A DNA stretch of 64,000 nt. It comes from Antedon mediterranea. Lineage: Eukaryota > Echinodermata > Crinoidea > Comatulida > Antedonidae. A model generated the notes under the pieces. It searched no databases. It saw only the letters and a program-made list of their open reading frames with translations, and was not told where the DNA came from. Shown one piece after another: positions 34,304 through 45,745 of this stretch. Where the stretch lies: positions 21,866,365 through 21,930,364 of the forward strand of contig NC_092678.1 of NCBI RefSeq assembly GCF_964355755.1. Direction: 5' to 3'. Each line of letters starts with the position of its first letter. Position 1 is the stretch's first letter. The position numbers and the translations under genes are program-made.

Positions 34304-34711
34304 CTTAACAAATAAATTCACACTGGTAGCTTTTTCTTGGTCGTTTTGTTTGCGATTGATGAAATCCCTGGCTTCGCACTTATCTTATATAGTCTGATTT
34401 TACATTCGCCACAATTGTAGAACAATCGGGAACTAGTCGAAGAATCATCACGATTGGTCGAGAATTATAGAGGGCACTATTTTGATCTATTTTTAGATCG
34501 CTTGTAAATCCGCCCTCTATGGTACAGAATATTCTAGATGGTTCTGCCTGGTTCCCGAGTTTTCTGCTGTGTGACGATATTTCTTAATATGGAAGCTGGC
34601 GAGAATATAAATAACCACAATGAGAAGGGTTAGGCATTAATCGTTAAAACAGAAAAAAGTAAACACAATATTAACAAATTGACTGCAAAGAGAATACTAT
34701 ACATTGGAAAA
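34304..34711. promoter_or_regulatory. Bidirectional heat-shock promoter between two sHSP genes
   Basis: Only 408 bp separates the two start codons. TATA boxes face both ways: TATATAAG on the minus strand (34391-34384) and TATAAATA on the plus strand (34606-34613). Between them, 34526-34545 reads AGAAT ATTCT AGATG GTTCT, four contiguous pentamers in the nGAAn/nTTCn alternation with one base off in the third, a strong heat-shock factor site. Weaker GAA units spaced 10 bp apart lie at 34419-34433. HSF control of both genes is inferred from this. Confidence 0.8.
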
Positions 34712-35755
34712 ATGTTCAGTTTATATTCGCCAAGTTTTGTTCAGCGCCGACCAGCAGTGTGTTGCCGACGAGAACCAGAGCTTGGATTCTACAATTCGGC
34801 ATGGAGATCACCATCATCAACAGAAGACTGGCTCGGCTTGGGACGTTTTGCTAACAGGTCGGTTCCAACGTTCCTCCTGATGCTGGATTCATTTGATACA
34901 AATGACAGAAAGAATAACAGAAAACGAAAGAATAATGATACATGTGAGGCGGCGGCAACGAAAAACACAGCATGTCAAAAAAAGGGAGAAACATTTCACG
35001 TTGGTTTCAATTTGTCAGGCTTTAAACCTGACGAAATTAACGTATCACTAGATGAAGACCGTCTAAAGATCCATGCTAAATCAGAAAAAGCTTCTTCTGA
35101 AGTTTTTAAATGGTATAGCTTACCAGAAAACATTGAGACAGACAAGTTGACATCAAGTCTGTCTCGGGATGGCACTCTGCATGTTATTGCACCGTTTAAG
35201 ACAACCACCAAAGAGCCAGAGTCGATTACCTCAGATAGGAAATCGGCAAAAGTATCAATTGAAAGTGATGAGTCGATGGAGAATGCCGACAAAAAAGAGG
35301 ACGAACAATCTCAATCTGACACGATGCCACCTCCTGCAAACCCTGAACAAGAAGATTCAGTGATCATGACCACTACCTCACCACCACCAGAACCAGACTC
35401 CAAGAGTGGATTTCACGTTGAACTGCCAATGAAACGTTTTAAACCAGAACACGTGAATGTCAGCATTGACGAACACAAATTGAAAGTTCATGCAAAGAAA
35501 ATTGAGGAGAGTGACGGACACTTCTTGCATGAAGAAGTTACGAAATGGTTAACCTTGCCGTCTGACGCAGATGTCAACCAGTTGAGATCAAACCTGCAAG
35601 AAAATGGCGTTCTTGTTATCAACGCACCATTATGTGCTACTACAAGTACACTGACGTCACCGAATGAACAAAGTATGAAAACTGGAGCAGACGACACAGA
35701 AAAAAACGAAGTGGTAGTAGACGACGCTGACGCTGATCATGCGCAAACGGAATAA
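34712..35755 (+). CDS. Small heat-shock protein with two alpha-crystallin domains (divergent paralogue)
   Basis: Single exon, 347 residues, start ATG at 34712 (MFSLYSPSFVQRRP). The architecture matches the minus-strand copy: Cys-containing N-terminus, first alpha-crystallin domain (FHVGFNLSGFKPDEINVSL to LHVIAP), acidic linker rich in Pro and Glu, second domain (FHVELPMKRFKPEHVNVSI to VLVINAP) and an acidic HAQTE tail. The N-terminus and linker differ clearly from the minus-strand copy, but long parts of both domains are identical in protein and nearly identical in DNA, including third positions. It is TATA-driven from the shared heat-shock promoter. AATAAA words lie near 36080 and 36530. Confidence 0.93.
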   Translation: MFSLYSPSFVQRRPAVCCRREPELGFYNSAWRSPSSTEDWLGLGRFANRSVPTFLLMLDSFDTNDRKNNRKRKNNDTCEAAATKNTACQKKGETFHVGFNLSGFKPDEINVSLDEDRLKIHAKSEKASSEVFKWYSLPENIETDKLTSSLSRDGTLHVIAPFKTTTKEPESITSDRKSAKVSIESDESMENADKKEDEQSQSDTMPPPANPEQEDSVIMTTTSPPPEPDSKSGFHVELPMKRFKPEHVNVSIDEHKLKVHAKKIEESDGHFLHEEVTKWLTLPSDADVNQLRSNLQENGVLVINAPLCATTSTLTSPNEQSMKTGADDTEKNEVVVDDADADHAQTE

Positions 35756-37030
35756 TGAACTGTGTATAGGCCTATATCCTTAAGTCACTGTATATAATAT
35801 AGACATTATTGTGTTAGAATAGAATTTATACGGAATAGAATATAGGTTAAATGTAAAACACTATAGGCCCTAATTCGAGTTTGATCCTGGTGAGCATTTC
35901 AATACTGTAGTAGAGGGGATATGTAATGATGAGTTTAATTAATTGTAATGATAGATAATGATATCAGCATAGGCCTACATAGATATTATATTTACTTATA
36001 TATTTTAATATTGTGTTAACGATATCATTATTCCATACTTTATATAATGGTATGTATAATATGTCTTATACTTTAGTAATTAAATAAAATATTTAGAACA
36101 GAATATGATTAGGCCAGTAGGCATACACGTGATGATGATACTTATTTTGTTTTAATTAATGTTAACAGCTCATATGGATTATAATGATCTCAACATAGAA
36201 AAATGTATCTTATATGTCAGATTATGACAATCAATTTGTTTGGGGTTTTTTTTCTTGTAGTAAATTGATATTTGTATACGTATATTACACTAGCAAAAGG
36301 TACATTAACGCCGTTGTATATTACTATTGAAATTGCCTTTTATGGTATTAATAGCTTCTATGTATGGTATTGCTTTCAGTATCACTGAATGTTAGATTTT
36401 TTAGAAAGGAACAAAAACTCAAATACGGAATTTATTCTGCGTAAATAACAAATCTATCATGACTGACCTGATTATTGTTTTGTTTATAATTATAATTGCG
36501 ATAGTAGTAAGTAATAAGAATAAAATGTTTTATAAATAAAGTGCATTGTCTTATTTATTTTCTTTCTATTGTAAATTGTTTTGCTGTAGGCCTATATTAA
36601 ATGCCAAGTATATAGTTAAACCATGGGTGTGGAAAAGCATATTTAGAAAGTGTGCTTAATCAAATCCGTGTGTCAAATAAGACGATAAAACCATAATAAT
36701 TATAGGCCCATGTTACCAATGTGGATAGGCCTATTTGTCCGACAGCAGACTTGCCCAAAGTCTAGTTATTGTCTCTTTTTTAAGTTCAATGTACGAACAA
36801 TGAGTTTAATGTCGTTTTTTTTATATTATTATTGGTATTATTAACCACGTGAAACCAAGGCCTTAAAGTCTAATGCAGAGGCAGACAGGGTAGGGTGGGA
36901 GCATCATGCAACAAAAACATTACTACAGACTATGCCAGACGTTAATTTGTATAATTTTTAACAAGACCCTTACCAAAAGAGGAGGGCGGTATGCTAATAA
37001 TTACAAAAGCAACAATTAGTTAGCGTGTTT
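35756..37030. other. sHSP 3' UTR and spacer
   Basis: AT-rich DNA with possible polyadenylation signals near 36080 (TTAAATAAAATA) and 36533 (ATAAATAAAG). No other gene was recognised. Confidence 0.45.
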
Positions 37031-39380
37031 TGTTATACTTTGTTCAATTCAATTCATCCCACGTGGGGGACAAGTACATTTTGAAAAATACATAGTTAAT
37101 AATCAATTAAAAATACAAAAAAATCAAATCACATTTCAACGTAACATCTTAAATTTACAATATTCATAATTCATAATACTATGGCCCATAAACAAATTTA
37201 TTTGGATCTTTTATTTAACAGTTGTTACCGCAATATGCGATATATCATCTGCTCTGCTGATTGATCGACAATTTTTCACAAAAAATAAATGAAAATATGA
37301 CAACGCATGCGTACACCAATGCATTTGATTTACCTGAATAAAGTCGCTTAGTGGAAAACAAACTTTATGTCGTCATATTGAAAATATGTCAATATTTTAA
37401 TAGTGATTTATTTGTATATTCTATGAATACCGAAACTTGAAATTACAAATTACGTTAGTAAACCGGAAGATAATTGACGAAAAAGAAACACCAAATAAAC
37501 AGTGAAAATGCACTTTTGGTTTCATTCATGATCAATGTAATCATAGATTATGGTGAACTAATAGCATGGAGGTTTGAGCATACATTTAGCTTAGGACGTT
37601 AGGTTCAGTTCAGTTATTTAAACATTATCGCCTCGCCCACTAATTCAAATCCTTGGTCCGCAACTTTAATTAACAAAATAAAATTGTCTATTAATCTATT
37701 CATACTAAACAAAATATCCAAAACGGAAACAAAACCGTTTACCAAGACATTTGACGTGGTATAACATAGAGATATTATATTGTCTCTATTGGTATAATCA
37801 CATATAATGTTTTGTTAGTATATAATTGCACGCTTTAACTTTCATACTACTGACCAAAGTCCATTTGATTGTCTCGGTGCGAATGTATATACAAGGCCTA
37901 CTTATATCAGAAAATTCTCATACTAGAAGTTAACGTCTCCGAATTGGAATGTCCGAAAAGAGGCCTATAGCTAAAATTAGGTGTACCCACGGAAAATATA
38001 GAATCTGGATAATCGTAGTTATGATTCTCACAGTAGGCCTATTTTTTGTTCAATTATTTGTTACAATTAACAGAAATTTGTTTTGAAAACTGGCATATAT
38101 ATCCTATATAACTAAACAGTAAAAATACACAGATAAGCACAGCAACAACACAAACCGTTGATAAAAAGTGGCTAAAATATTAATATAATGTACTATTATT
38201 TTTGTTTTTGAAGTCAGACTCTCTTTTTTTTTTTTGGTAAGGGGTGGGGAGTGTGCTTAAAGTGTGATTTAAACAGTGTAAACCAATTGAGTGCAAAGCT
38301 AGGCTTGTCCACCCCTCCTCATTCAAGGTTTCGACGAAGGGTATAAACAAGCACCCCAAGGACAACCGGATAATCTAAGCATTGTGATTGACCTTAAGTA
38401 AATGCCTTCTATTGTCCACGTTGTATAATAGTACCGTGCCACTCCCTACGATATACGCTAACACACAAGTATAATATATCTTACAATAGTACTCAACAGT
38501 ACTTTGGTATTATTATGCCACGTTGAACAAATAGTGTTTGTCTAGTTTGTCAATAGGTAAGCTGAGATCAGGACACTGAGTCAGAACATGGAGTAAAGAA
38601 CCTTCAGAGTGTGCAATGTTCAGCGGATTGCTTATGATGAAGGAGGATGAAATTAATTAATTTCACTCCTCTCTTGTATTACATTTGTTTGGTCTTTTAG
38701 TAGCCTAAACGACATAATTTTCAAATCAGCTGCAATTGAGGGTGGAAGGGGTGCCGCGGTTGATTAGTGAGAGGGGGTTATTAATCATGCGAAGATCTTC
38801 AAGTGTGCAGATATGAACTTTATTATTTCAACAACAAAAAAACCAAAGGGGAACTTACTAATATGTAACATTAACAAATTCCAATTACTACAACAATTCT
38901 TCTCAATTGTTTTTATATGAACTTATGGAAATGCCAAAATAAACATTAATAACAAAATCATGCAAATAAGTTTTTATTAAAGTGAAACCGTACCATTTGT
39001 TACACAAGCTGTCACAACTGGTTCTGTAAAAACAGGGATCCCATTGACAATGGGTGTAACTAATTTTTATAATAATAAAAAAGGAATATAGTTGAAAACT
39101 ATTTTGGAGATATAATCATTCAAGAGTTTCTTCAAGAGTTTGTGACCGGATTCATTCATCTACCATTTTGCTTTATGGTCGTAAACTAAATTACAACAAC
39201 AAAACGTAATTGTCAGACTTGAAGTTATGACCATCTAACCATAGTTATTTGTAGGCCTACGCAAAGTACAGTCTGTTAATACTGGCTTGATGATGATAGA
39301 TGTCCGTTTGTTTATGCGAGTTGAAAACGCTTTTCCAACTCAGCATTGAAGTAACATGAGTTGTTGAGTTTCGACTAGCC
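37031..39380. other. Spacer with repeat fragments
   Basis: TTCAATTCAATTCATCCCACGTGGG near 37043 resembles the common 3' tails of invertebrate non-LTR elements. The part at about 38990-39130 resembles 43.66-43.80 kb and belongs to the duplicated profilin 3' flank. No gene was recognised. Confidence 0.4.
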
Positions 39381-39490
39381 TATATATGGACATGATGATG
39401 TCATATCACTTCCATATTTGAGCATCACTACCATAATTGGGCACTTCACACTTTTTTTTTTCAAACTAGTTTGATAGTAGCCTATATAGA
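39381..39490. mobile_element. TAA-MITE family, partial copy
   Basis: ATATATGGACATGATGATG, CTACCATAATTGGGCAC and the AAACTAGTTTGATAGT end are present. The left terminal repeat is missing and the right end is diverged. It sits in the 3' flank of profilin gene 1 and is absent from the homologous flank at 44.05 kb. Confidence 0.75.
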
Positions 39491-40046
39491 GAACCATAGA
39501 TGGTGCCAATCCAATATCAAGCATGTCAAGATGAAAACAATATTCATTGATCATTATTTGTGTGTTCTTGGACTAAAAATAAAGTGCAGTGTCTTCTACG
39601 TCTATAGTTCAAAGATTGTGTTCACAAAATGAACAAGCACGAATGAGCGATACTCGGGGTACAGCAAAAGAAGCTGTAATGACGTCATAAGACCGGATGT
39701 AACGTCACATACACATCAATAACCTCGCTACCAAATACGGCTATACGGTACCATCTTCGAGACGTGATAATGGCTGCATCCGGTTTGAAATTAAAAAATC
39801 CGGCTCTATAGATTTGAGGACATGTCCCTTTAGTATATTAATGCTAAATCCCAGCTCAATACTAAAACGAATAAGGGAGGAGTAGTACTTTAAAAGTCGC
39901 ACTTTTTACTCAATAGTGTCCGGATGGAAGAAGAAGAGGAAAAGATGAGAGAGTCCAGACTCAGGTACCCCGAGTAATAAAACGAGATATACTCTATATA
40001 ATATTGCGTATATACAGTACTCTTCACCATAAAGTTTAAAAAAAAA
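39491..40046. repeat. Duplicated 3' flank of profilin gene 1
   Basis: The stretch from GGTGCCAATCCA through AAAATAAAGTGCAGTGT to ATTGTGTTCACA matches 44.08-44.22 kb and, more weakly, 52.14-52.32 kb downstream of profilin gene 3. It probably contains the profilin 3' UTR. Confidence 0.6.
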
Positions 40047-40118
40047 GGTTTCGCCCGAGCTCGAACCGGGGACCTTCTGCGTGTTAAGCAGACGTGATAA
40101 CCACTACGGTACGTCAAG
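40047..40118 (-). pseudogene. tRNA-Val(AAC)-like sequence
   Basis: Read on the minus strand, TAGTGGTTATCACG, the anticodon arm CTGCTTAACACGCAG (anticodon AAC) and GGTCCCCGGTTCGAGC match eukaryotic tRNA-Val closely. The T stem pairs. The acceptor stem does not: the 5' CTTGACG pairs with the 3' CGAAACC at only three of seven positions. It is therefore a decayed tRNA or a tRNA-derived repeat head. It lies about 75 bp beyond the stop of profilin gene 1. Confidence 0.65.
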
Positions 40119-40192
40119 AAGCCGCATATAACAACATAACGCAAGTAAAAAGCAAATATGCAGTCTCCTCGGGTATACTGATGTACACGTTA

Positions 40193-40699
40193 TTAAAATC
40201 TATAGTGTTTTAGTACAGAAATACAAGCTTCCACACCAATATTTGTGTAGTGTGGGTTACCTCCTTCTTTTGTATGGGCTATGACTATAACAGTGTTTGC
40301 GGACTGCATCGATATTGCTCCATGATTCTCCAGTTTACCCCCAACAAGTAATGTGCCGTCTTCTTTCACTTCGTGCATCTCATATGTGTATAGGACACCA
40401 CCAACTTGTATATCACTTGACTCAAACGCTGTTAAGTCTTCATTTCTAAAATACTCCGCTATGTTCGCACCCTCACTACCCTTTAGTACAATCGTCCTAG
40501 AATCGAATTGTAATGGTTCCCAATAATTGCCGTTTTCTAAGCGAATTATACAGGCTTTATCTGCATGATACGCACCGGTTAGATCCGAACTGAGAGTGAT
40601 CACCGCATCAGTCCATGAATTAATATCAGTCAATGGTTGCGTGTACACCGGGTTAACAAGTGAAAGACAAACCAAGGCAACCAAACTAATGAAACCCAT
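40193..40699 (-). CDS. Profilin-like protein with N-terminal signal peptide (gene 1, divergent)
   Basis: Profilins bind actin monomers, poly-proline and phosphoinositides and normally lack any targeting signal. From the ATG at 40699 the protein has 168 residues and begins MGFISLVALVCLSLVNPVYT, a textbook signal peptide with a likely cleavage just after it. A profilin fold follows: ACIIRLENG, GANIAEYFRNEDLTAF, GGVLYTYE, GAISMQSANTVIVIAHTKEG. The C-terminus (ISVLKHYRF) departs from the usual AEYLESLGM. An in-frame ATG at 40801 would add 34 residues and bury the signal; I reject it because gene 2 aligns from the MGFI methionine and has no ATG at the corresponding upstream position. Single exon, intact, the most diverged of the three. 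Confidence 0.85.
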   Translation of the reverse strand: MGFISLVALVCLSLVNPVYTQPLTDINSWTDAVITLSSDLTGAYHADKACIIRLENGNYWEPLQFDSRTIVLKGSEGANIAEYFRNEDLTAFESSDIQVGGVLYTYEMHEVKEDGTLLVGGKLENHGAISMQSANTVIVIAHTKEGGNPHYTNIGVEACISVLKHYRF

Positions 40700-41985
40700 T
40701 ATATCGTTTAAGTTCAGAATTGTAATCAACTTTGAGTTATATTCACTATCACTGTAGAAGGAATGAACATATTTTTTTGCAATTTCATCACTTTTATACA
40801 TTTTCTTCAGCCATTAAAATTATTTAAACATTATTTATTACATTTATAAACGTATGGAATTTATAATTATGCATTTTTTATGCAATTCGGCAAACTGTAT
40901 ACAGTAACGCATGCTAATTGTTTTATTATATTAAATTTTTTATTTAGAATAAACAACAAACATGCGATTTATGATAATTTTATTATTTTGATCTTTTTGT
41001 AACGATCCTAATGGAGTGGCTTTCATTACTATCTATATATTACAATTTTAGCATAAACAAACAAGCCATTGTTCTAACCGTATTTGTTATTTTTATGAGA
41101 AATAATTTTGAATTTGTAATAACAAATTAGAAACTATAATTGAATTGATCACTTTGACGAATTATAGGTGATCATTTTACTGATATTTAATTTAAACAAG
41201 AAATATTTCTTACAAAAAACGCTGCTCGCTTATTGAAAAATATTTTTTATTTCTAATGTTTTTGAATGTGTCTTTATTTTCACATAATAGTTATTTTACC
41301 TGAAAAAGTGTAATTTAAAGCAACAAATACTTAAATTGTCTGTCAGACAATGGTTTTTGGGTTTCTTTTCTCTTTTTATAGGCTGTGAATAAATATTATT
41401 TTTTTGTTACAGAAGTGAATACTCAATTTCTGTCACTTTAATTTTATTGCTAAGGTCAAGTCTGGCGGTCACTTCATCACCCTAGATATTTCAAGTGTGA
41501 AGTATTATATCCTATATTACAAACACAAACTTTAATGGACTGTTTCGATAATAATTCAATGAATATCTGACAGTGAATATACCAGAAATGCTTTGGGATT
41601 TGTAATTTTAGCATGACATGTCCTAATAGACTCTTTTCCCAGACGTTTTTTGGGTCTACTGTAGCAGCTGGAATCAATAAATTATAGTGGAGTTTCCATT
41701 TTCGCAAAACTGTCGTCCTTAGAACTAGCTATAACAGCAGCAGCGTGAAAAAACAGGCAGGTACGTTAAATAAGACCGCAAAATATTGATTAGGCAATCC
41801 TATTACCTGATGCATATATGCTTATGATGCTGATTGGTGCCTATTATGTGTCATAAAATCGTCGATGAAGTGTAAATGGGGTCTTTTTTTATATACTCTA
41901 TACGGTACAGTTCACTGTATATCTATATACTGTACTGTACAGTGTAACATAGGTGAAATTACGGGAACCACAACATGTTTTAATT
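40700..41985. other. Upstream region of profilin gene 1 and spacer
   Basis: The 30 bp before the start (TAAGTTCAGAATT) match the upstream region of profilin gene 2. The rest is AT-rich with no recognised gene. Confidence 0.45.
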
Positions 41986-41989
41986 TTTT

Positions 41990-42640
41990 GGTATGATGAC
42001 GTTGTCAAAATAAACTTGCAGATCACAATTTCGAAAGAAAATGAATTGAGCAAAAAATTATAAGATTTGGAAGAAAATTTGGCACGTAGAAACGCACTGC
42101 GCGCTCTTTGAAATGTGTATAAATTTGTCGAAAGGGAGAAAAGAACTACTTTTTAACTTCAACTACATCCTATAGGCTTAATTTTTATATGAATTCATAT
42201 CTACATTTCATCAGCTTTCATAACAAAATAATAATCATCAAGGTAACCTTTAATTCTGAAGAGCTGTAAGATATTCAAAAATACGGTGTAGGTAAATTTA
42301 CACGACCTACGTTATTCAAGTTTTTACGCGTGATGACGTCATCAAAATGAAAATGTTGACAACTCATGAGAAAGATAATTAATTGAGCAATCATATACTA
42401 AAATTTGAGCGAAAATCGGGCACAAAATAACCGAGGTGCGCTCTGTTGAATATGATAATCTATGACGAAAGAGAAAAAACTTAATTTTTAAATTCAAGAG
42501 GCCATTTGATGACGTCACAACATTTTGTACGTAAAATGTGTACATGAATTTATATCTACAACTCAATGGCTTCCAGAATAAGTTAAAAAGATTGGGGGTC
42601 AACGTGCATTCTGAAGAATTATTTTCATTTTAAAAATGCC
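41990..42640. repeat. Two diverged direct repeats of about 335 bp
   Basis: Unit 1 (GATGACGTTGTCAAAATAAA, then ATGAATTGAGCAA, GGCACGTAG, GCGCTCT) and unit 2 (GATGACGTCATCAAAATGAA, then TTAATTGAGCAA, GGCACAAAA, GCGCTCT) line up over their length. This is a fragment of a tandem or transposon-derived repeat without coding capacity. Confidence 0.7.
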
Positions 42641-43640
42641 TTATTTTTCACCATTTTCAGCACTTTTATTAATGTGCGTATTTTGTAATTTTTTACCTGC
42701 TCGTATAGCGTTATTTTAAGTCGGAACGGACTCAAATTCAGTGAATGTACTAAGGATGGTGAGTAGAATGCAATTTGTACAAACATTTTAAAGTATCGTG
42801 CGCATTTTTGAGCAGTTATTTTTTAAAACACGCAAATTTATGCTCTAAGTTGATCAAAACCTAATTTTGAGTTTTTTAAATTTTTAACGCGCGATTTCAC
42901 GCGCATGACCCTACGTGCGCGTGCGTTTTTATTTGCTAATATTTTTACCCTTGACCTGAAGTTTACGTGTAATAAATTTCATTAATATCTGATAATGAAT
43001 TATGGAGATATGATTGATAATGTGATTTCATAAAATGGCGTATAAATGACGTCACGGTTGAGTGATCGCGCTGAAAAGCTTATTATGATGCCTAAGTTAA
43101 AGTATTTGAAAGATATTGTGACATTTTTGTGATCATTGCCATTCAACTTTTTGAGATAAATGTTACACAAAAAGTGTAAAGAAAGAAGAATAACATTAAA
43201 GATTTTATACAATAAGAATAGGTAATCATTTTGTTCTAAATGATCACCTAAAAATGACAACAAAGACATTGTTATTCATGAATAATCAACATAATCAGTT
43301 TAATCATATTCAGTCGTATCAATGCACTTTTGATTTAATGTATAGCATTAGGCATAAAGAACAAATAAATTGTATGAACATTTGAATTATTTCTTATAGT
43401 GTTACGTTTGTCGTTAACGGCCTTGAAAATATTGATGTGGTTATCACGCAAGCAAGTGGACCAATTACAAGCAACTATTCCAAATCCTTTGCTCGCGCTT
43501 ACGTCAATGCGCTGCGAGTTTGTATTATTAGTGAAAAAGAAAAATATATTTTGGCACATATGGCGTTTCATACGTATACTACTTGATTTTGTATTTTCAG
43601 ACAAAAATCGCGGTCGAAACAAAAACAAATAAATAAAAAA
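42641..43640. other. Spacer, nothing recognised
   Basis: No exon was recognised. GACGTCA words near 43047 may belong to the same repeat family as 41.99-42.64 kb. The overlapping open frames at 43335-43700 look random. Confidence 0.35.
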
Positions 43641-44220
43641 AAAAGATAATAGACTTGGGGCAAGTCTACTACTTACTATATTGTTACAACACACTTTCAC
43701 AATTGGTTTTGTAAAATGAAAAATTCAGTGAATATTACTGAAACTGAAAATCGTGCATAAAAAACCATAAACAAATTTTGTATACTCATAAAAAAAAAGA
43801 ATATTTGGAGATACCGGATGTGTCACGATTCTACCATATCACTTCCATATTTGAGCATACTGTATCACTACCATATTTGGGCAAATCACTATCATATTTG
43901 GGCACATCACACTTTTGTTGTCAAACAAGTTTCATAGTGTAAACAGAGCTTAAAGGAAAAGAACTCACAACTTGTAGATGAAATGTAACCATGGTTAACT
44001 TTTGTTTGTGAATTTGATAGAAATTAGAACATTTGTATCATTGAAGTATCATAAGTTGTTTGTTGGAAGTTCGGCTAAAAAGATGATGCCAATCCACTAT
44101 CAAGTATCAGATGAGAACAATATTCATTGATTAATATTTGTGTGTGTTCTTCTTCTGAAAATAAAGTGCAGTGTAAATCGTCTACGCCTATAGTTCAAAC
44201 ATTGTGTTCACACAATAGGC
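43641..44220. repeat. Orphan profilin 3' flank (possible lost gene copy), with TAA-MITE
   Basis: 43.66-43.80 kb resembles 38.99-39.13 kb, and 43.98-44.22 kb resembles 39.33-39.62 kb (GATGCCAATCCACTATCAAG, AAAATAAAGTGCAGTGT, ATTGTGTTCACA). In gene 1 this flank lies next to a profilin; here no profilin follows. A TAA-MITE copy lies at about 43838-43951. Confidence 0.6.
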
Positions 44221-44460
44221 CCTAATTGATTATTTTTTATGATGCATACCAAAATCATATAAAACCAATTCCCATTTGAAATTGTTTATAATTAAAAGAG
44301 AATTATAAAATATTCCTGATTTAATGAATTAACTTGAATTTTAAATTTAGAAAATTAAAAAAACAATAGGGCCCTAATTGATTATTTTTTATGATGCATA
44401 CCAAAATCATATAAACCCATTCCCATTTGAAATTGTTTATAAATAAAACAGAATTATATT
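44214..44460. repeat. Two-unit direct repeat of about 154 bp
   Basis: GGCCCTAATTGATTATTTTT, then ATGATGCATACCAAAATC and CCCATTTGAAATTGTTTATA, occurs at 44218 and again at about 44372 with few changes. Confidence 0.85.
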
Positions 44461-44464
44461 ATAT

Positions 44465-44900
44465 CGCTCAACATACAAAACCTTCCTAAGAAGAATGCTA
44501 GTGAATGGCTTTCAAAGGGTCTGGCCACCAAACCATGTAGACCCTCAGATGAAGAAACAGATGAAAACTATATAGACTGGAGTTACGTAATTGATAATGA
44601 CGATCTCTACAAGATTACTGGCTTTCAACCGCTAGAAGAATATGTCTACAAGCAACAATTCAACTGGATCGGACATGTAATTAGTAAAGAAAATGAAGAT
44701 CCTACAAAAATTCTTACTTTTCACACAACACAAAGTAAACGAAGAGGTCGGAAGATACCATCAGTACTTGATAGAGTTGTACAACAAAGTCAACTTACTA
44801 GATGCAACTTCATTAGAGCCTGCTTCAACAAAATGTATAATTCCCAGCAATGTTTTAACTGTATATATGACCTGTTTTATAAGTTGTTTTGTGACTGTGC
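44465..44900 (+). pseudogene. LINE ORF2 C-terminal fragment
   Basis: A broken frame encodes a retrotransposon C-terminus: EETDENYIDWSYV, then KQQFNWIGHVISKENEDPTK, RRGRKIPSVLDRV. The QFNWIGHV...RRGR pattern is typical of the post-polymerase tail of RTE-like and related LINEs. The frame shifts near 44690-44700. No polymerase core is present. Confidence 0.65.
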
Positions 44901-45507
44901 AATTTGGTAGTAGTCACTCTCATACTGTACATTTAAAAGTAACACATCCAAATGCCAACTTTAAGTCAATGGCTACCAGATGTCTCTGTGAGACGGTTAT
45001 TTAAACCAGTACCAGTAGTATAGGGCCTAACCAATTTCGAGCACACACGACTGTAGCATGTACATGGCCTTGTTCGTTTTGTTTTCGTAGTAAAAATAAT
45101 GTTTTCAGTTATAAAAATCACAAAATAAACGGTTAATTTCAACCAAAAACCCATTGGTAGACAGCCAATTTCATAATTTTTTGCTTTAAATTACAGTTTT
45201 TAGGTAAACATATATTTTAGGTTCAATTTTTGGTCAAAGTGAAGAACTATTATGTGACATTAAAATGGAATATTTAAAAAAAAAAAAAATAAAATTTTTT
45301 TTTCAGTGGGACAATACATCTTTAATATAATAATTAACCGGCTATTGGTCAATTCAATAGCTACCATGCTTATAATTAGCAATTACCAAAATACGCCTAC
45401 AAATTATTTACTAAATTTACTGTATTACAAAGTCGTCGTTATTATTATAGAAATAATAAATATATTAAATTAATCACCAAACACAATTAATATTCACTTT
45501 TCTGTTA

Positions 45508-45745
45508 AGCTCTGTCAACACTATCAAACTTTATGTGACATCAAATGTGACGTGCCTATATATGGACACGATGATGTCGTCATATCACTACCATATTTGG
45601 GCATATCATACTTTTTTAGTCACATAAAGTTTGATAGTGAGTGTAGACAGAGAATTACATACTACAACAACACAAGATGCCAGCACAGAAACAATATTAG
45701 TCACATCAAGTTTGATAGTGAGTGTAGACAGAGAATTAGAAAAAA
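45508..45745. mobile_element. TAA-MITE copy with duplicated right end
   Basis: The left end AGCTCTGTCAACACTATC and the right end GATAGTGAGTGTAGACAGAG (to about 45653) delimit a full copy. A second right end (TTTGATAGTGAGTGTAGACA) recurs at 45708-45738, so about 85 bp including the end was duplicated. Confidence 0.8.

Noticed and set aside
40193-40801. Longer profilin gene 1 starting at 40801
   Set aside because: The extra 34 residues are not matched in gene 2, which has no ATG at that place, and they would bury the conserved signal peptide.
43335-43700. 121-residue minus-strand ORF
   Set aside because: No family features, AT-rich composition, and an overlapping ORF on the other strand; looks random.
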